DNA from: Primula veris
Taxonomy: Eukaryota > Streptophyta > Magnoliopsida > Ericales > Primulaceae
DNA length: 64,000 nt
Assembly: GCA_963682055.1 (NCBI GenBank)
Contig: OY821749.1
Span: 21,335,631-21,399,630 of the forward strand
Direction of reading: 5' to 3'
Below the pieces are notes generated by a model. It made no database searches. It was given only the letters and a program-made list of their open reading frames with translations, and had not been told where the DNA came from. Position numbers and translations under genes: made by a program. Below are positions 34,401 through 46,896 of this stretch, one piece after another; position 1 is the first letter of the stretch; each line of letters begins with the position of its first letter.

Positions 34401-36985
34401 GGACTGACACGGCGCCCCTTTTGCATCACGGGCTTGGCATCCGGGTTGACGTTTAATCGGTGGCAGGCGAGGTCGGAACTGATGCCTGGCATCTCGCTTG
34501 GACCCCATGCAAAATTGTCTAGGTGTTGGAGAAGGAGTTCGACGAGGTCGGTGACCTCAGGCTTGGTAAGCTTCGCCCCCACCATAAAAAAGTGGTCCTC
34601 GTCATACCCCGGGATTCGGATTTTCAGCAGTCCCTCCTCCACCTTGTCTTCGGCCTCAGGCCCCATCTTTTTGTTTAGTTCCCTCAGCAGCTTAGGGTCC
34701 TCTGCCTCGATGTTCATGGCACTTTGGGCCGGCACCATCTTTTTGCCGGAATACACGGCCATGGCACAGCTGCGTGAGACTTTCTGATTTCCTGAGATGG
34801 TTTCCACACCAGAATCAGTTGGATACTTAACCTTTTGGTGTAAGGTGGAGGAGATTCCATCTACTCCATGGAGCCACGGGCGCCCCAATATCACGTTGTA
34901 AACAGAGGGGACGTTCACCACCGTGAACTCCACGCCCATAACTTTCATACCAGTTTTCACGGGCAAGGTTATGTTTCCTTTGGGACGGACCGCCTCCGAG
35001 TTGAATCCGTACAGGGGAGGGACGTCGGTTTCCAACTGTTCCTCTTTGAGTCCCATCTTTCGAAAGAGGTCTTCAAAGAGTATATTGACCGACGCTCCTT
35101 GATCAACGAGAATCCGTCCTACTGCGCATAGGCCTATCTGTGCCGAGATAACGAGGGCATCAGTGTGGGGCACGTCCACCCCCACCAGGTCGAAGTCAGT
35201 GAAGCTTACATCCGGCTTGGAATTGCGCTTAAACTTTTTCCGAGGCCTTGAGCTTTCTGCGAGGCAGACGTACTGCTTCATCAATGCTTCCCGTGCTGAG
35301 GTTCTTTCAGCCCCATTCTGGATTGACCTTTTGGGCCCAGAGTGAATGACATGACAGATCATCACCGGTGGGGGGAGGTCCCGCTGCCTTTCTTCAACCC
35401 CTTCTCCATCTCGATCGGACTCCCTCCGTGATTTGACATATTTATCCATCAGGCCATCCCGGACCCATCCCTCGAGCCTGGCCTTCAGGCCATGGCACTC
35501 GTTGGTGTGATGGCCGCGGCCCCTGTGGTATTCGCAGATTTTGTCGTTAGGCCCTGGGGCCGGCTCGTTCCGTAGTGGGAGAGGCCAAGAGAAGAAAGGT
35601 TCGTTCTCAATCTTGTTAAGAAGGTCGACAAGAGGTAGGCGAAAGGTGGTGGAATAGGCAGCGCCCGACCCCGAGGCGACAGGGGTTTGATGCCCCGGTC
35701 GGGGGTCCTCTTTTCTTCTTTTAGGGGCCGGTTGCGGGTTTCTTCCCGTTCGTGTCCGCTCCATCCTTTCCGCTATGGGCCGGTTTCTTCGAGGTCTCGT
35801 TGCGACGAACCGGTCCCTTGGCTGGTCGATAAGGGCTACTGAACGTGTTGCCCCGGCTGACCTCATGTCCTTCTCTATGTCGATATGCTGTTTTATGAGG
35901 GACCTGAGTTGAGGGACAGAGTTGGGAGGGGTCGCGATCATCTCGTTTCGGATCCTGCTTCCAACCACCATGTTTTGCCGGAAGGCAGCTATGGCGGTGG
36001 AGTCGGGACAGTCCGCGCATTCGGCATGCTTCAACCAAAACCGACTATCATAATTCTCGAGGGTCTCTTTAGATTGGACCCTCACTTGATAGAGTTGCTC
36101 CGGCTGGGCAGCTCTCTCTTTCAAGTTTATGAACCGGTGTGCAAAGTCATAAGCTAGGTCGTCCCAACAGTGGATAGAATTGACGGGCAGGGACTGGAAC
36201 CACTTACTAGCGAGCCTTCCCAGGCTGGCGGGAAAGCACCTGCACATTAACTGGTCAAGGTGTGACCAATGGTTCATCTGGTATCGGTAGTGTCGGAGAT
36301 GAGCCTCTGGATCAGAATCCGCGTTGAAGGTTTGGAGGATAGGGGCGATAAAGTTCCGGGGGGGGACACTGTATTCAATTTCGTCCGAGAACGGGGTGCT
36401 GCGGGTAGAGGCCACGATTTTCAACGCTGCCTCACCAGCCGCATCGTGCCGTCCGCGTCGGCCACGTCTCCGTGTTCGAGGTGGCTTATCGGTTCGGGCA
36501 TGACTAGATTCTGGCCGTGAGTCCCGACTGCCATCCTGCCAACGGAGCCGTGAGTGTATACTCCGCTCGTTATCGCGGCGAGAATTTCCTTCTTGGGAAT
36601 GCTCCGACTCCGCACCCCTAGCCGGCTCCCTGGGAGTCTCTAGGGGGGGTCGTCGGAGGGGTCCCAACCTGGACATCACGCTTTTAACGGGGACGGGAAC
36701 CGATTTGTCTTGGCTCGCGCCTTGAGCGGGCTCGAGTTCCGGCTCCATCAGCGAGGCTATCAAAGCTTTCTGGGCCGCAAGAGCGACGAGCTCTTTTTGG
36801 TGGATTTCGATCATCATCTCTGTTAGCTCGGTCCGCGATCGGGGTGCGGGAGCTGTTGTGGTCAAGGGAACGGGCTCCCTGGTAGATGCGGTCCTGGGGG
36901 TCTCATCAAAAGAAAGCGTTCTCGGCATCCCAAGAACGTGGGGGGGTCGAGACGATGGGGTGTCAAATCGGTTATTGCCAGACAT
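31406..36985 (-). pseudogene. Gag-pol polyprotein of element 1, one in-frame stop
   Basis: A single frame of 1,859 codons broken only by TGA at codon 1204 (33374-33376), where element 2 has CAA. Approximate residues: gag 205-330; zinc-knuckle-like C-x2-H-x4-H-x4-C (CEYHRGRGHHTNEC) 484-497; aspartic protease with active-site triad variant DQG in LVDQGASVNIL at 627-637; reverse transcriptase 880-1060 with YIDDMV at 1005-1010; a Ty3-type RNase H 1130-1260 lacking its first acidic residue (LAVSEIA); a second RNase H about 1285-1415 (LHADGAANK, HTDSQLV); integrase from about 1500, with an HHCC finger and DDE core (DIVGPFP, VADNGGQFTG, NGQAEVSNK). No chromodomain seen. The stop falls in the first RNase H, separating reverse transcriptase from the second RNase H and integrase. 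The ATG lies only about 60 bp from the LTR. Confidence 0.92.
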
Positions 36986-37029
36986 GTTTCTTTTAAGGAC
37001 GGGGAGTCGAAGCTAACGCGTTTTGTTTC

Positions 37030-37045
37030 CCACAGACGGCGCCAA
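37030..37045 (-). other. Primer-binding site of element 1
   Basis: On the minus strand, just inside the 5' LTR, the sequence reads TTGGCGCCGTCTGTGG. TGGCGCCGTCTGTGG-type sites are common in Tat-lineage elements. This fixes the element's orientation. Confidence 0.8.
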
Positions 37046-37046
37046 T

Positions 37047-37731
37047 TGGCGAGCTTGATTTTCTTCCCAAGCTCGGCTTAATCAATTTCGCGTTGGCTCC
37101 GATCTTCCGAGGTGGTCAGGTATGCTCCGGCGGTCAAGCAGTCTTCGTGCCTGCACAAGGAACGAACAGGGGCCCGGGGTTGTTGCCGGGTTTTCTCTCT
37201 CCGATGATCAAGTCAGTATCGATGTTAACTGAAAGTAGGAATATAATAAAGGGCGAGGGACCGGGCCGGTTATAGGTCGGTGTATCGAATGGTACAGATA
37301 GTGTTCAGGGGGTCCGGGTTGTTTAAGCTTTATCTCTCCTCTCTCTATTTGTGCGTCCCCCTCTAAGTAGGATTAGGGGGGGTATTTATAGTGAGGTTCA
37401 GAGGTATATTAACCCTTGGATCACTGTACTGTAAGATGCTGATCCAACGGCGTCAGTCATTGATGACTCTGACAAGAGTACTGTCCTTGACCGGGGCCCA
37501 CAGGAGGTGTCCTGTGATTGGGCCACGTCGGTGAAACGTCAGGGGGGGTCCCCCAAGGGAGCAGCAGCATTAATTGGGGAAGCGTACGTGACACGCTTCT
37601 TTGGGCCGGCCTCAACACGGCTCGGCCCTTCCAATCCGGGGCGTCGCATCATTCAGGGTTGATGGGGCCCGGACGGCCCGCTAAGGGGGCGTTATTGCCC
37701 CGGACGAGGGGATGCTGACATTCCCTCGCCA
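37047..37731 (-). repeat. Element 1 5' LTR
   Basis: 685 bp, TGGCGAG...CTCGCCA. The promoter box CTATAAATAC on the minus strand at 37382-37391 would drive the gag-pol transcript. Confidence 0.93.
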
Positions 37732-37736
37732 TAAAA

Positions 37737-39004
37737 TTGAAAAACTCCCTGAACCTGAAGTATATATCAACAAGTATTCGGTTAGAATTGGCATGCTAAC
37801 TCACGGTTGATGTGTTTTTTTTTTTTTTTTGTTAAAGCTTTGACGAGCTTATTTAAGATTAATCTCGTGTTTTTATAAAAATTATGTGTATTAGTCGAAA
37901 TATATTACGATGCTTTATGTAGCACGTAGGAGCCTTGTTAGAGTCTAACCAAAGCTCCCCGAAGCCCGACACATTTCTCGGTATCCTTCCGGAGCTTTAG
38001 GCAGCCTATTGGAGCTTCGAACAGCAGACGGAGGTGCGAGCAGCCCATCAGAGCCTTGTTGGAACCTTGTCGGAGCTCATGAAAGCTTGCCAAAGCTTTC
38101 AGCAGCCTGTCGAAGCTCTGAACAGCTTAAGCCTTGTTGTTTTCGTAATAAATGTTTGGAGTTGTAATTTTCGGCCATATTTACTATTTAGTCAAAAAGA
38201 AAAATAGAAATATAATTTTTGAAAGTAGACTCTTTCTTTGAAAGAGATGAGTAAATTAGTAGTATATGATATCGTTGAATCATGGGAACGCTAGTATAAA
38301 AAATACCCGATCTACTACTATATTCAAAGTTTTTCACTTTCTCTCACGTTCATTTATTTATAAGTTAAAACCGTAAAAGAAAACGTGGCTCCACCAATTT
38401 GAGTCTTTAGCACTTTTTGTCAAACTTAACTTCCAAAAAAGAAAAGAACTTTCCAACATTTACACGTACTTTTATTGTCATCTCCTACTCACCACCACCA
38501 ACTTCCAAAGTTACTATGGGCAAGTGTCATTGTCGAAATTTTGTAGTGCTGTCATGATTCAATGATTCCAGAGTGGTGCTTTGTCACGTCCGTATATACG
38601 TCTCTTTCTAGTTTAGAATTTGATATTTCATTATAATTGTATATTTGTATAACAACAACTAAGTCGAAATGAAAATGAAAATAAAAAATAAAAAATAAAA
38701 AATAAAGTTAAATAAATGCTATTCAGTAGGAAAAATATATCAAGTAATAAAAATAATACTGCCTACATTCGGAATTGTGGGTCTCAACCACTAATGAAAC
38801 GTGATTATATAGACTCTTATTAGTATATGAATAACACTTGAAATAATGAAACTAACCATTTGTATACACCAATCCTGTATTGCATTAAAAATAAATTTCA
38901 TTGACGAACAATTAGAAACAGAAGGAATACGTTAATCGATGGTTTTACAATCACTCAATGCCGGATCTACATTTAAATACGTGTCATTTGTGTGTAAATA
39001 CATG
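37737..39004. other. Intergenic; degenerate GAGCTT/CAGCC minisatellite at about 37925-38130
   Basis: A GC-richer stretch repeats GGAGCTT(T/C)-type and CAGCAGCCTGTCGAAGCTC-type motifs at irregular 20-35 bp intervals. Elsewhere the sequence is AT-rich, with an (AAAAAT)n microsatellite near 38680-38705. No gene recognised. Confidence 0.5.
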
Positions 39005-39190
39005 CAGGGGCGAAGCCAGGATGTGTAAATTGGGGGTGCCAAAATATATGTACAAGTAACATATTTTTATGGGGGTGCCAATTCTACACCTAAAAAGAAA
39101 TTGTACTAAAAAAAAAAATTGCGTCATTTGGGATTTCTAAAATTATGGGAGGTACCGTGACACCCGATCGTCCCCACTTAGCTTCCCCTG
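39005..39190. mobile_element. hAT-superfamily MITE (186 bp), AATACATG duplication
   Basis: Starts CAGGGGCGAAGCC and ends AGCTTCCCCTG, giving CAGGGG/CCCCTG inverted ends. It is flanked by AATACATG at 38997-39004 and 39191-39198, a perfect 8-bp duplication as made by hAT transposases. Non-coding. Confidence 0.9.
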
Positions 39191-39198
39191 AATACATG

Positions 39199-40864
39199 CA
39201 TATTTATTTATCTAGACAAGGTTTCCCTTGTGTTTCCGAGGTGGTTACATGTACTGAGCCCACGACTTATACAAAATTTCCTAATTAACTCATAAGAACA
39301 TGTCATATGATATTTTATATCCAATGTTGAACTGTTAAATGTACTTCATCTTTCCCAAAAAAGATTGCGCATCAACTTGACAAGCTTTTAGATTCTAAAA
39401 CCACTTGTAATTTAATTGAGGCCGCTCATATTAATATGATGGTCTTATTCTAATCTTTCTATAGAAAAAATTTCAAATAAACAAAGGCGTATTAGAAAAA
39501 TTGGAAGGTATAACAAACAGCTAACCGGAAAGCGAAAGTGTGTGTCAAAAGGGATGATGATTTTTTGTTTATTTGCTTCCTCGTGAAGGATTGGCCCTAC
39601 ACACGTGGTTTTGGTGATTCTGTAATTAACACCAGAAAAATTATAACAATTTTTTTCCAAAAAAGAAAATGACAAATGAAAAGACAAACTATCTACATCG
39701 TGTGTGATAGTTTAATTTAAGTAGGACGGCTATTTTAGTTAAATGAGTAGGTTTAGTTTCACTAGCAAGTACTATATTTTTCATTTTAGGAAGTTATGGG
39801 ATTTGGTTTTGGCTTTGACCTGTAATGCCCTTAATTTCTTGTTATGGAATTAAAAAATAAACTCTAAAGTTTGATATGCTATTCTTGTCTTGATTAAATT
39901 TTTTAATCTGATGCTAAGTTTCTTTGATGTAAAGCGTGAGATTGCACAGTTATGAGATCAAAAGAATGGCGCATTGGTTTAATCATTAAGCTAAGATGTC
40001 GTAATAATAATTATTTATAAAAAGTTTATTTAGGTTAATCTTGTTAGGTCATCAATGTTTGGTTGGTGGAAAAACTGATAAAGACAATTTTCAATAATCA
40101 AAATAAATAAATTCCTACAACTCACACTCAATTTGATACTTAAAGAGAAAAAATAACATTGACAAGTCTCTCCTTACAAATATAATACAAAAGAGAACAT
40201 GCAGGCATATGTAAGGGTGGAAGTGGTATAACTAGCATTGTTAATTGACTTATATCATTGTGTGCCCTATCATACTACAAATTTCATACCATTATCGTAT
40301 CATACTTATGATATACCGTAATATAGTCTACGATAATGGTATGGCACGGTAATGATATATATGATACGGTATAATTATTATATCGGTAGCATCACAAAAA
40401 ATTTAACCATTAATTAGTCTTATCACATTATATTGTACATATTACAATCTTATATACAATTTGATGTTAACATTTGTTGAATTTGTTTGGTAACAATAAC
40501 TTATCAGTTGTTGAAACAATTATGATATAGAGTAAAAAAAAATAATAACGAATCTCTAAATGAATTATTAAAAAAAATAGTAACGAACCTCTAAACGAAC
40601 CAAAACATAACAAGTCGGTAACGGCTCACTAAAAAAACCGGTGATTAAAGTTAAAAAGTACTATTCTTGAACATGCTCAATGCAAACTAAATAATTACAA
40701 CAAAATTCCATAAATCATTGGGTATAACATCTGTATTTAGATCATTTAAATAACATTCATGTACATACATATTGAACATCGAACGCATATGATAAAATAG
40801 TAAAGTAGTATTATTTAATAACAAAATGAAGAAATTACTAGTCATATTTAGTTGTTGTTTGAAA
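39199..40864. other. Intergenic; 14-bp perfect inverted repeat at 40286-40342
   Basis: ATACCATTATCGTA (40286-40299) and its exact reverse complement (40329-40342) flank a 29-bp spacer, within a cluster of GATACGGTA/TACCGT motifs like those at 6838-7632. This may be a further relic of that hAT-like family. No gene is recognised; short ORFs at 39445-39687 and 40687-40869 have no support. Confidence 0.5.
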
Positions 40865-42085
40865 ATCAAGTGCTTCCCTAAAAAGTGCTGTCTGGAAAAG
40901 TGCTGTTGAAAAGTGACTTATATAAAAAGTACTTTAGAAAAAAATAGCGTCTGGTGAAAAAGTGTTTTTGATTTTTATAAGTTTTGTCTGCGTTTGATAT
41001 GTATAAGTTCGAAATGACTTTAATACCACAATAATTCATATACTACGAAAACACACATAAAGATTATAAAAATGAAAAAAATCACAAAAAATATATAAAA
41101 AAAAAACAAAAAAAAACAAAAAAAATTATTAAAAAAAGCACAAAAAATCATAAAAAATTATAAAAATCACAAAAAATCAAAAAAATTATAAAAAATCACC
41201 AAAAATTATAAAAAAATCACCAAAAATTATTAAAAAAAATACAAAAATCACAAAAAAAATTCAAAAAATTACAAAAAATCACAAAAAATGAAAAAAATCA
41301 CAAACTTTTAAAAAATTACAAAAAAATATATAATTTTTTTTTGTCAATATAACACTTTTTAAACCGAAAGTGCATATACTTTAGCTAAAAGTGCATCTGG
41401 TTCAGTCGAAAGTGCATCTAGTACAGTCGAAAGTGCATAAAGTTCAATAAAAGTGATTTTTTTGTGATTTTTTTTCATTTTTTTTTTTATAATTTTGTTA
41501 TTTTTTTTTTTTAATAATTTTTTGTGATTTTTTTTTATTTTTTTATAATTTTTTTTTTATATTTTTATAATATTTTGTGATTTTTTTTCATTTTTTTCAT
41601 CTTTTATAATTTTTTTTGTAATTTTTTTAAATTTTTGTGATTTTTTTATTTTTTATAATTTTTTTGTGATTTTTTTTTTATATTTTTTATATTTTTATAG
41701 TATTTTATGATTTTTTTCATTTTTATAATTTTATGTGATTTTTTTTTGTTTTTTATAATATTTTGTGATTTTTTTCATTTTTTATAATTTTTTATAATTT
41801 TTTTTTGTGATTTTTTTGTGATTTTTTTTTTCGTTTTTTGTGATTTTTATTGATTTTTTATTTGTTTTTTTTTACCTATTGGGCATTATTTGTTTTTTAT
41901 TTTGACTTTGTGAGGAAGTCTATTTTTAGAAGTGTTAAAAAACAATTTCTCCCAAATGGGCTTCTAATGCTCCGAACTTTTTGAGAAGTGGATTGATTTT
42001 ACTTACCAAACACTCATAATTTTGCTAGATGGGCTTCTGGACTTAGGAAGTGATTCCAATCTGTCCGCCAAACACACCCTTAAAT
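40865..42085. mobile_element. Fold-back element with A-rich and T-rich arms
   Basis: The left arm (to about 41335) is made of A-runs broken by TCACAAAAAATTATAAAAA-type motifs. The right arm (about 41455-41880) consists of the complementary T-runs with GTGATTTTTT motifs. The outer parts also correspond: left TTGTTTGAAAATCAAGTGCTTCC against inverted right GTGTTTGGCGGACAGATTGG. The spacer at 41350-41450 holds four AAAGTGCAT repeats. AAGGGTGTGTTTGG-like ends suggest a hAT-type MITE. No target duplication found; ends approximate. Confidence 0.6.
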
Positions 42086-42894
42086 TATAGATGAATATTT
42101 CAATTTAATTTTTTAAAATTAACCAATCTTATAAGTTGGATTTGTCATTTAACCATGGTTCCTTTCCTTTCACTCTTTACCCATTTATATGAAAGTAAGA
42201 ATTTCTGTAAGTTTTTGCCATCTTGTCAGTATTTAATTCTCTCATCCCATTAATTTGAACCTATAAATAACCGGAATAAGTAGCAGGTAATTTTGATCAT
42301 TTTTGTTTATATTTCAATATATATTTCATTATAATATTCATTTTATGACGGGTTGCAGTAAGATTTAAACCCATTCAAACACGAGAGTTATTTTTAGCCT
42401 AATATAATTCAAGAGATTTTAAGCACAGTACAAAAGGAGAGAAACATTCTGGGTAATTTACCGAGAGAATAAATAGGAAAAAAATAAAATGGCTTGGTTA
42501 ACTTTAACTAATCTAGTTAATAAGTGCATATAGGTTTTAACACATAGTCATTAGGCCATTTAAAACATGATGTATCAAATATGGAGAAATTATTTGGTTC
42601 TTCAAAGTACTTCTTCAACCCATTTTCACATTCTCACATTGATAAATCTTAATTAATTTCGTTAACGAGATGCATTCATGTCTAATTAAAGTCTTTTCTT
42701 TTGTTGATACTTGATACTCCATTAAAATGACATTGAATGCAGCTCGTTGAGACATTTTAACTCACCCACTAACGAAAATCCAATTGATACTTCGTTAGAT
42801 ATGTTTTTTTTTCTGGTAACGTTATAGAGTCAGACTTGCTCAACCAGACTGATTACTAGACAGTCGTTATGCAATTTTTAGAATTCTTTTGACA

Positions 42895-43232
42895 ACCAAG
42901 CAAAACAAAAATAAAATCTCGAATATAATATTTATGAAACACTAGTTGACACTATCCTAAACTTAAATATTAATTAAAAATATTTAAAAAATTTATGATC
43001 TTAATATATTTTATTTGACTATTCAACAAAATAAAACCTCAAATATAATATTTATGAAACAATAGCTGAGACTACCATAAACTTAAATATTAATTAAAAA
43101 TATTTAAAATTTTAATGATTTTAATATATTTTATTTGACGATTCAACAAAATAAAAACTCAAATATAATATTATAGAACCCTATTTGAGACTAACATAAA
43201 CTTAAATATTAATTAAAAATATTAAATATATG
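42895..43232. repeat. 120-bp tandem repeat, about 2.8 copies
   Basis: Landmarks recur exactly 120 bp apart: ATAAAATCTC at 42911, ATAAAACCTC at 43031 and ATAAAAACTC at 43151, each followed by AAATATAATATT and later ACTTAAATATTAATTAAAAA. The last copy is cut short. Confidence 0.88.
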
Positions 43233-44622
43233 GCCGAATAGCATACTCTTAAATTTCGGGGTGAAAATGAAATTCTAAATTTACATTACGGCTCATGTGT
43301 TGAGAGTGTGGTTGAATCTATCTGATTCATTAACGTTATTGTTTTTGTATAGTATTATTTTGTTATATTCATTAAATATGTTTATTTTTCAAAGTTATTT
43401 TGTTAACTTTTCATCTAATGGTTCCGGATAATCCAAGACTACTCCCAACGAACGGAAGCAATATTCTTTTCGGATGAATGGAAAGTTTTATATTAAGCGT
43501 GAGCCGCCGATGAATTACCGACTATTTTTGGAGGAATCTTCTAATTTCAATAAGAATTGGTGAATTAACTAACAACTATCCTGACCTTGCATAACTAAAT
43601 TTACAAATTTTAATATACTGAAACAAAGATGGAAGTTAGTAAATCTGATCAACAAGCAAGTCTATTCCCCAGGTTATATATAAAAGACCTAAAATACGAG
43701 TCACCCGTGTAGAAACATGTGCCACGTGAACCTTCACACGTGAATCAAGGGCCTCTACCGATTTAACACTTTCAACAATTTGTATCCACTTTTAGACATT
43801 TGTTTAATTTTCAAGGGGCAACAAAACACGTAAATTTGACTCCGTCGAAACAAGGCATCTGCCCTTTCCTCTTTTTTTTTTATTTTATTTTTTTTATTTT
43901 ATATTCTCATTTGTGGTTATAGATGTAGCCACCTCAATATTCAGTTTCCAGCAGAATTATATATAAATATCTAAAATGGATATAATGAAATGCAACTATA
44001 ACTATACACATGAGAAATTACTAGAAAACCGTCACCATATATAACTGGTTTACAACCTGTTTGTATAAAAAAATATAAAATTAATAAAAAAAATTAATTT
44101 TTGATTAATATTTAACTTTATTTAGGTTCTATATTTTTATTTGACTTTTTGGTGTTTTGTACAATTTGGTTTTAATTTATCAAATTCTAATTTGTAGAAA
44201 ATAAAAAAAATAAATTAATTATTGAAAAATATCATTTAAACATTTATTTTTTAATCTAACGATAGTTGAGGTGACTGTAACATACTTGACTGTTTTAGTC
44301 ACCTACTCAACTAAATACGCTAGCTTTAAACGAATTACCTAATTTTTATTCTACTAATTCTCCCATCCCTATTGCAATGTGAGAGTATTTTAAATAAGAC
44401 CTATATATAATATTTTATACTGTACAAACCCAATGTATTTACAAATAGTTATACTAGTCAAATTTTTATAGTAAACAAGAAAATAAAACTAGTGCTAGAG
44501 TTGTTTAATTGGTGTTTGGCGTCATGTGGTATTATTAGACCACCACCACTAACTTATTTAGCACAACTGTTTCTATCCACGTTTCAGTTACCCTACCGTT
44601 ACCATCTACGTGTTTCTGACTA
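43233..44622. other. Intergenic; half of a dispersed repeat pair at 44080-44290
   Basis: The segment 44080-44290 (GGTTCTATATTTTTATTTGA and following) resembles 46360-46540 over about 180-200 bp with moderate divergence, so both are copies of one unclassified AT-rich repeat. No gene recognised; the ORF at 44492-44680 runs into a MITE. Confidence 0.45.
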
Positions 44623-44817
44623 CACTACAACTAAAAAAAAAACGTTTATCAACCATTTACTTTTTAAAAACTGTTGTTAAATCGAGTATCGCTAAATTTT
44701 AGTAACAGTTTGGTAATAGAATTAGTTAATTCTGTTACTAAAATTTAATGACACTCAATTTACCAACAGTTTTTAAAAAACAAAAGGATGGTAAATGATT
44801 TTTTTTTTTTTTTAGTG
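44623..44817. mobile_element. CACTA-like fold-back MITE (195 bp)
   Basis: Begins CACTACAACTAAAAAAAA and ends TTTTTTTTTTTAGTG. The whole unit folds back: AACCATTTACTTTTTAAAAA opposes an inverted counterpart near 44770-44800, and TTTTAGTAACAG opposes CTGTTACTAAAA at the centre. CACTA ends fit the CMC superfamily. Flanking triplets (CTA and ATA) do not match perfectly. Confidence 0.65.
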
Positions 44818-45332
44818 ATAAGTATTGGTGAACTCACTAATCAACAGTGACCATGACACCGTAACTCTAAACTTCGTGATTTTCTTAAATTTATATTTTG
44901 TATTTTTACTAAAATTGGATAAAAATTATGAATCGGAGTCTTTCATGATTTATTTTTTCACTTGACATTACTTATTAAGCATATTCGGGACCGGTTTTAT
45001 GGTTCCTGCCTTCGGCCCATCATTTTCCGATGTGACAATTCAATAAAAAGTTAAAACTATAGAAAACATATGTCTATTTTATGAATCTCACTTCATTATA
45101 AAAAAGTAAAATACTTGGGTTTTACCCATTACTATATTCTAAGATAAACCGGGTTCATATACATTTTCTATGTGCTCTAACCAAACGAAGATTGAGGATG
45201 AAACAACGTTCTGGTAACTAAAATGAAAGTTTTCTATTTATTCCCAAGATAGCAGAACTGGTAAAGAAAAAGCTAATGATATACAATTGCTTCTGTTCTT
45301 ATTTTTTCCACAACAAATCGATGGAAACTTAT

Positions 45333-45560
45333 TACTCCCTCCGTACCAAAATAATAGTCAAATACGAAACCACGTATAAAATTTGATCGGTTAAGAAATT
45401 GTATCAAAATTGCCGAAACGGAAAATTTCATAATGTAATTTAACTTTTGAACTATATGATTAATTTTTGAAAATTTTCATTTCGACAATTTTGATACAAG
45501 TTATTGGCCGGTCAAACTTTGCATTTTGTTATGAACTATTATTTTGGGATGAAATCAATA
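45333..45560. mobile_element. Stowaway-like MITE, copy 2
   Basis: The left end CTCCCTCCGTACCAAAATAA, preceded by TA, is the classic Stowaway terminus. The right end ATTATTTTGGGATGAAATCA is a degraded inverted copy followed by TA. Core halves invert around 45440. Confidence 0.8.
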
Positions 45561-45924
45561 TTAAGCATAAACACAATTACACAAATGTCGAAGTCAAAAC
45601 ATGAAAAACAATTTAGAATTTTCCCTATTCATTCATCATATATTTCAATGTGAGACATGGGGTTGGGTGAGTTTCAATCCGTTCAACCAAATTAGTTATA
45701 CAGATTAATACATATATTTTCTTTTTCTGTATTGCTGTGGGGAACAATTAAGAGATGTGAAATTACAACTACCTGAATCACTCATTTTAATTTTACTGCA
45801 ATCAAATCCGTTAAATTTTCTCTAACATTTTGGGACTATTTGTATCTCAAACCAAAGTCAAAAGGACCAAACTGAAATAATCCAAAACCATCCCCCTAAG
45901 GTAAAAAGAATGGAGAAAACCAAA

Positions 45925-46153
45925 TTTGCTCATTTAATTGTATATTACAAAATTACGTATACTTTTGACCGGTTTATAATTTGTATCAAAATTATTGAAA
46001 TGATTTTTTTTAAAATCTAATCATAAAATTTAACATTTGAAGTATATGATCAACTTTTAAAAATTTTCATTCCGACAATTTTGATACAATTTATTGAGCG
46101 GTTAAAATTCATGTAGTTTCGTAGTGCATAATTAAATAGGAACGGAACAAGTA
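45925..46153. mobile_element. Stowaway-like MITE, copy 3
   Basis: The right end GGAACGGAACAAGTA and internal ATTTAACATTTGAAGTATAT match copy 1 (5520-5735). The left terminus is decayed, so that edge is approximate. The two long arms are inverted relative to each other. Confidence 0.7.
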
Positions 46154-46735
46154 TACTTTAATAAATAGAAAATAAACAAATACCAACATGGAGGTGGTTA
46201 TTGCGGTTAATATTCAACATTTAATTTGGCATTCGGTAGAGTGTGTTTTTATTTTGGACAATCGATTAATTAAACGTCACGGAGTTTTGTTTTAAAAAAT
46301 AAATAGTCAATTGTTATTTTTAATAAAAAATTTGATTGATAATTAAATTTAGGGTAGTATACATCAGGTTCTATATTTTTATTTGAGTTTCTATTGTGTT
46401 GTAATATTTGTTTTTAATTTATTAAATCCTAATGTATTTAATATATAATAAAATTTTTAAAAATAAATTAGTTATTTAAAATGTATCATTAAATTTTTTT
46501 TTTTTAATCTAATTATTATAAAAATGACTATACATGGTAGGGTCTAACTCGTTTGCTTCACAAAATGTGATCCGGTCAAGTCAATGGTATGAATATTGAA
46601 GGAAGATTCTATTAATTTCTTTAATACTATTATTATGATAGTATAAAAGAAGAAATAAAAAAAAAAAAGGTGGCATGTCCACATTTTTAAAGCAATTGCC
46701 TTGTAGAGCACGTCTTTTTCCGCGTATCAAATTGG

Positions 46736-46896
46736 TATTAAATACCCCCACATTTCCCTCTCCCTAATTTCCCCTTTTTTTTTATTTCCCTCTCTCCTCT
46801 CCTTCCGTTACTTTCTCTCCTCCCCATTTTTTTAATCATTTTTTTAAACTCATTTTTGAGCGATTATTTGATTCTTTTCTTGAAGCTTCGATCCAG
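46736..46896 (+). promoter_or_regulatory. Putative core promoter and leader exon of the TPP gene
   Basis: A TATA-like TATTAAATA (46736-46744) precedes a CT-rich leader with CCCTCTCTCCTCTCCTTCC, as is common at plant start sites. The leader ends in a strong donor, CGATCCAG|GTATTC, at 46896. Its natural acceptor is the AG at 49792-49793. Start site and leader exon are inferred; the donor context is good. Confidence 0.55.

Larger units (their letters stand above)
26986..37731 (-). mobile_element. Tat-lineage Ty3/gypsy retrotransposon, element 1 (complete, 10,746 bp)
   Basis: Two 685-bp LTRs, with TAAAA duplicated at 26981-26985 and 37732-37736. In element orientation (minus strand): 5' LTR 37731-37047, primer-binding site, gag-pol 36985-31406, tandem repeats, an oppositely oriented three-exon gene (28162-30808 on the plus strand), a weak purine tract beside 27671, and 3' LTR 27670-26986. 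The LTRs differ at only three sites, all C/T. At the commonly used plant rate of about 1.3e-8 per site per year, insertion would be roughly 0.2 million years old (inference). A degenerate Ty3 RNase H, a second RNase H before integrase and an extra antisense gene place it in the Tat lineage. Both genes carry one nonsense codon. Confidence 0.93.

Noticed and set aside
33929..34787. Plus-strand ORFs of 147-175 codons opposite reverse transcriptase (repeated at 61878-62736)
   Set aside because: They are antisense shadows of a strongly constrained pol frame; conservation between elements follows from pol identity.
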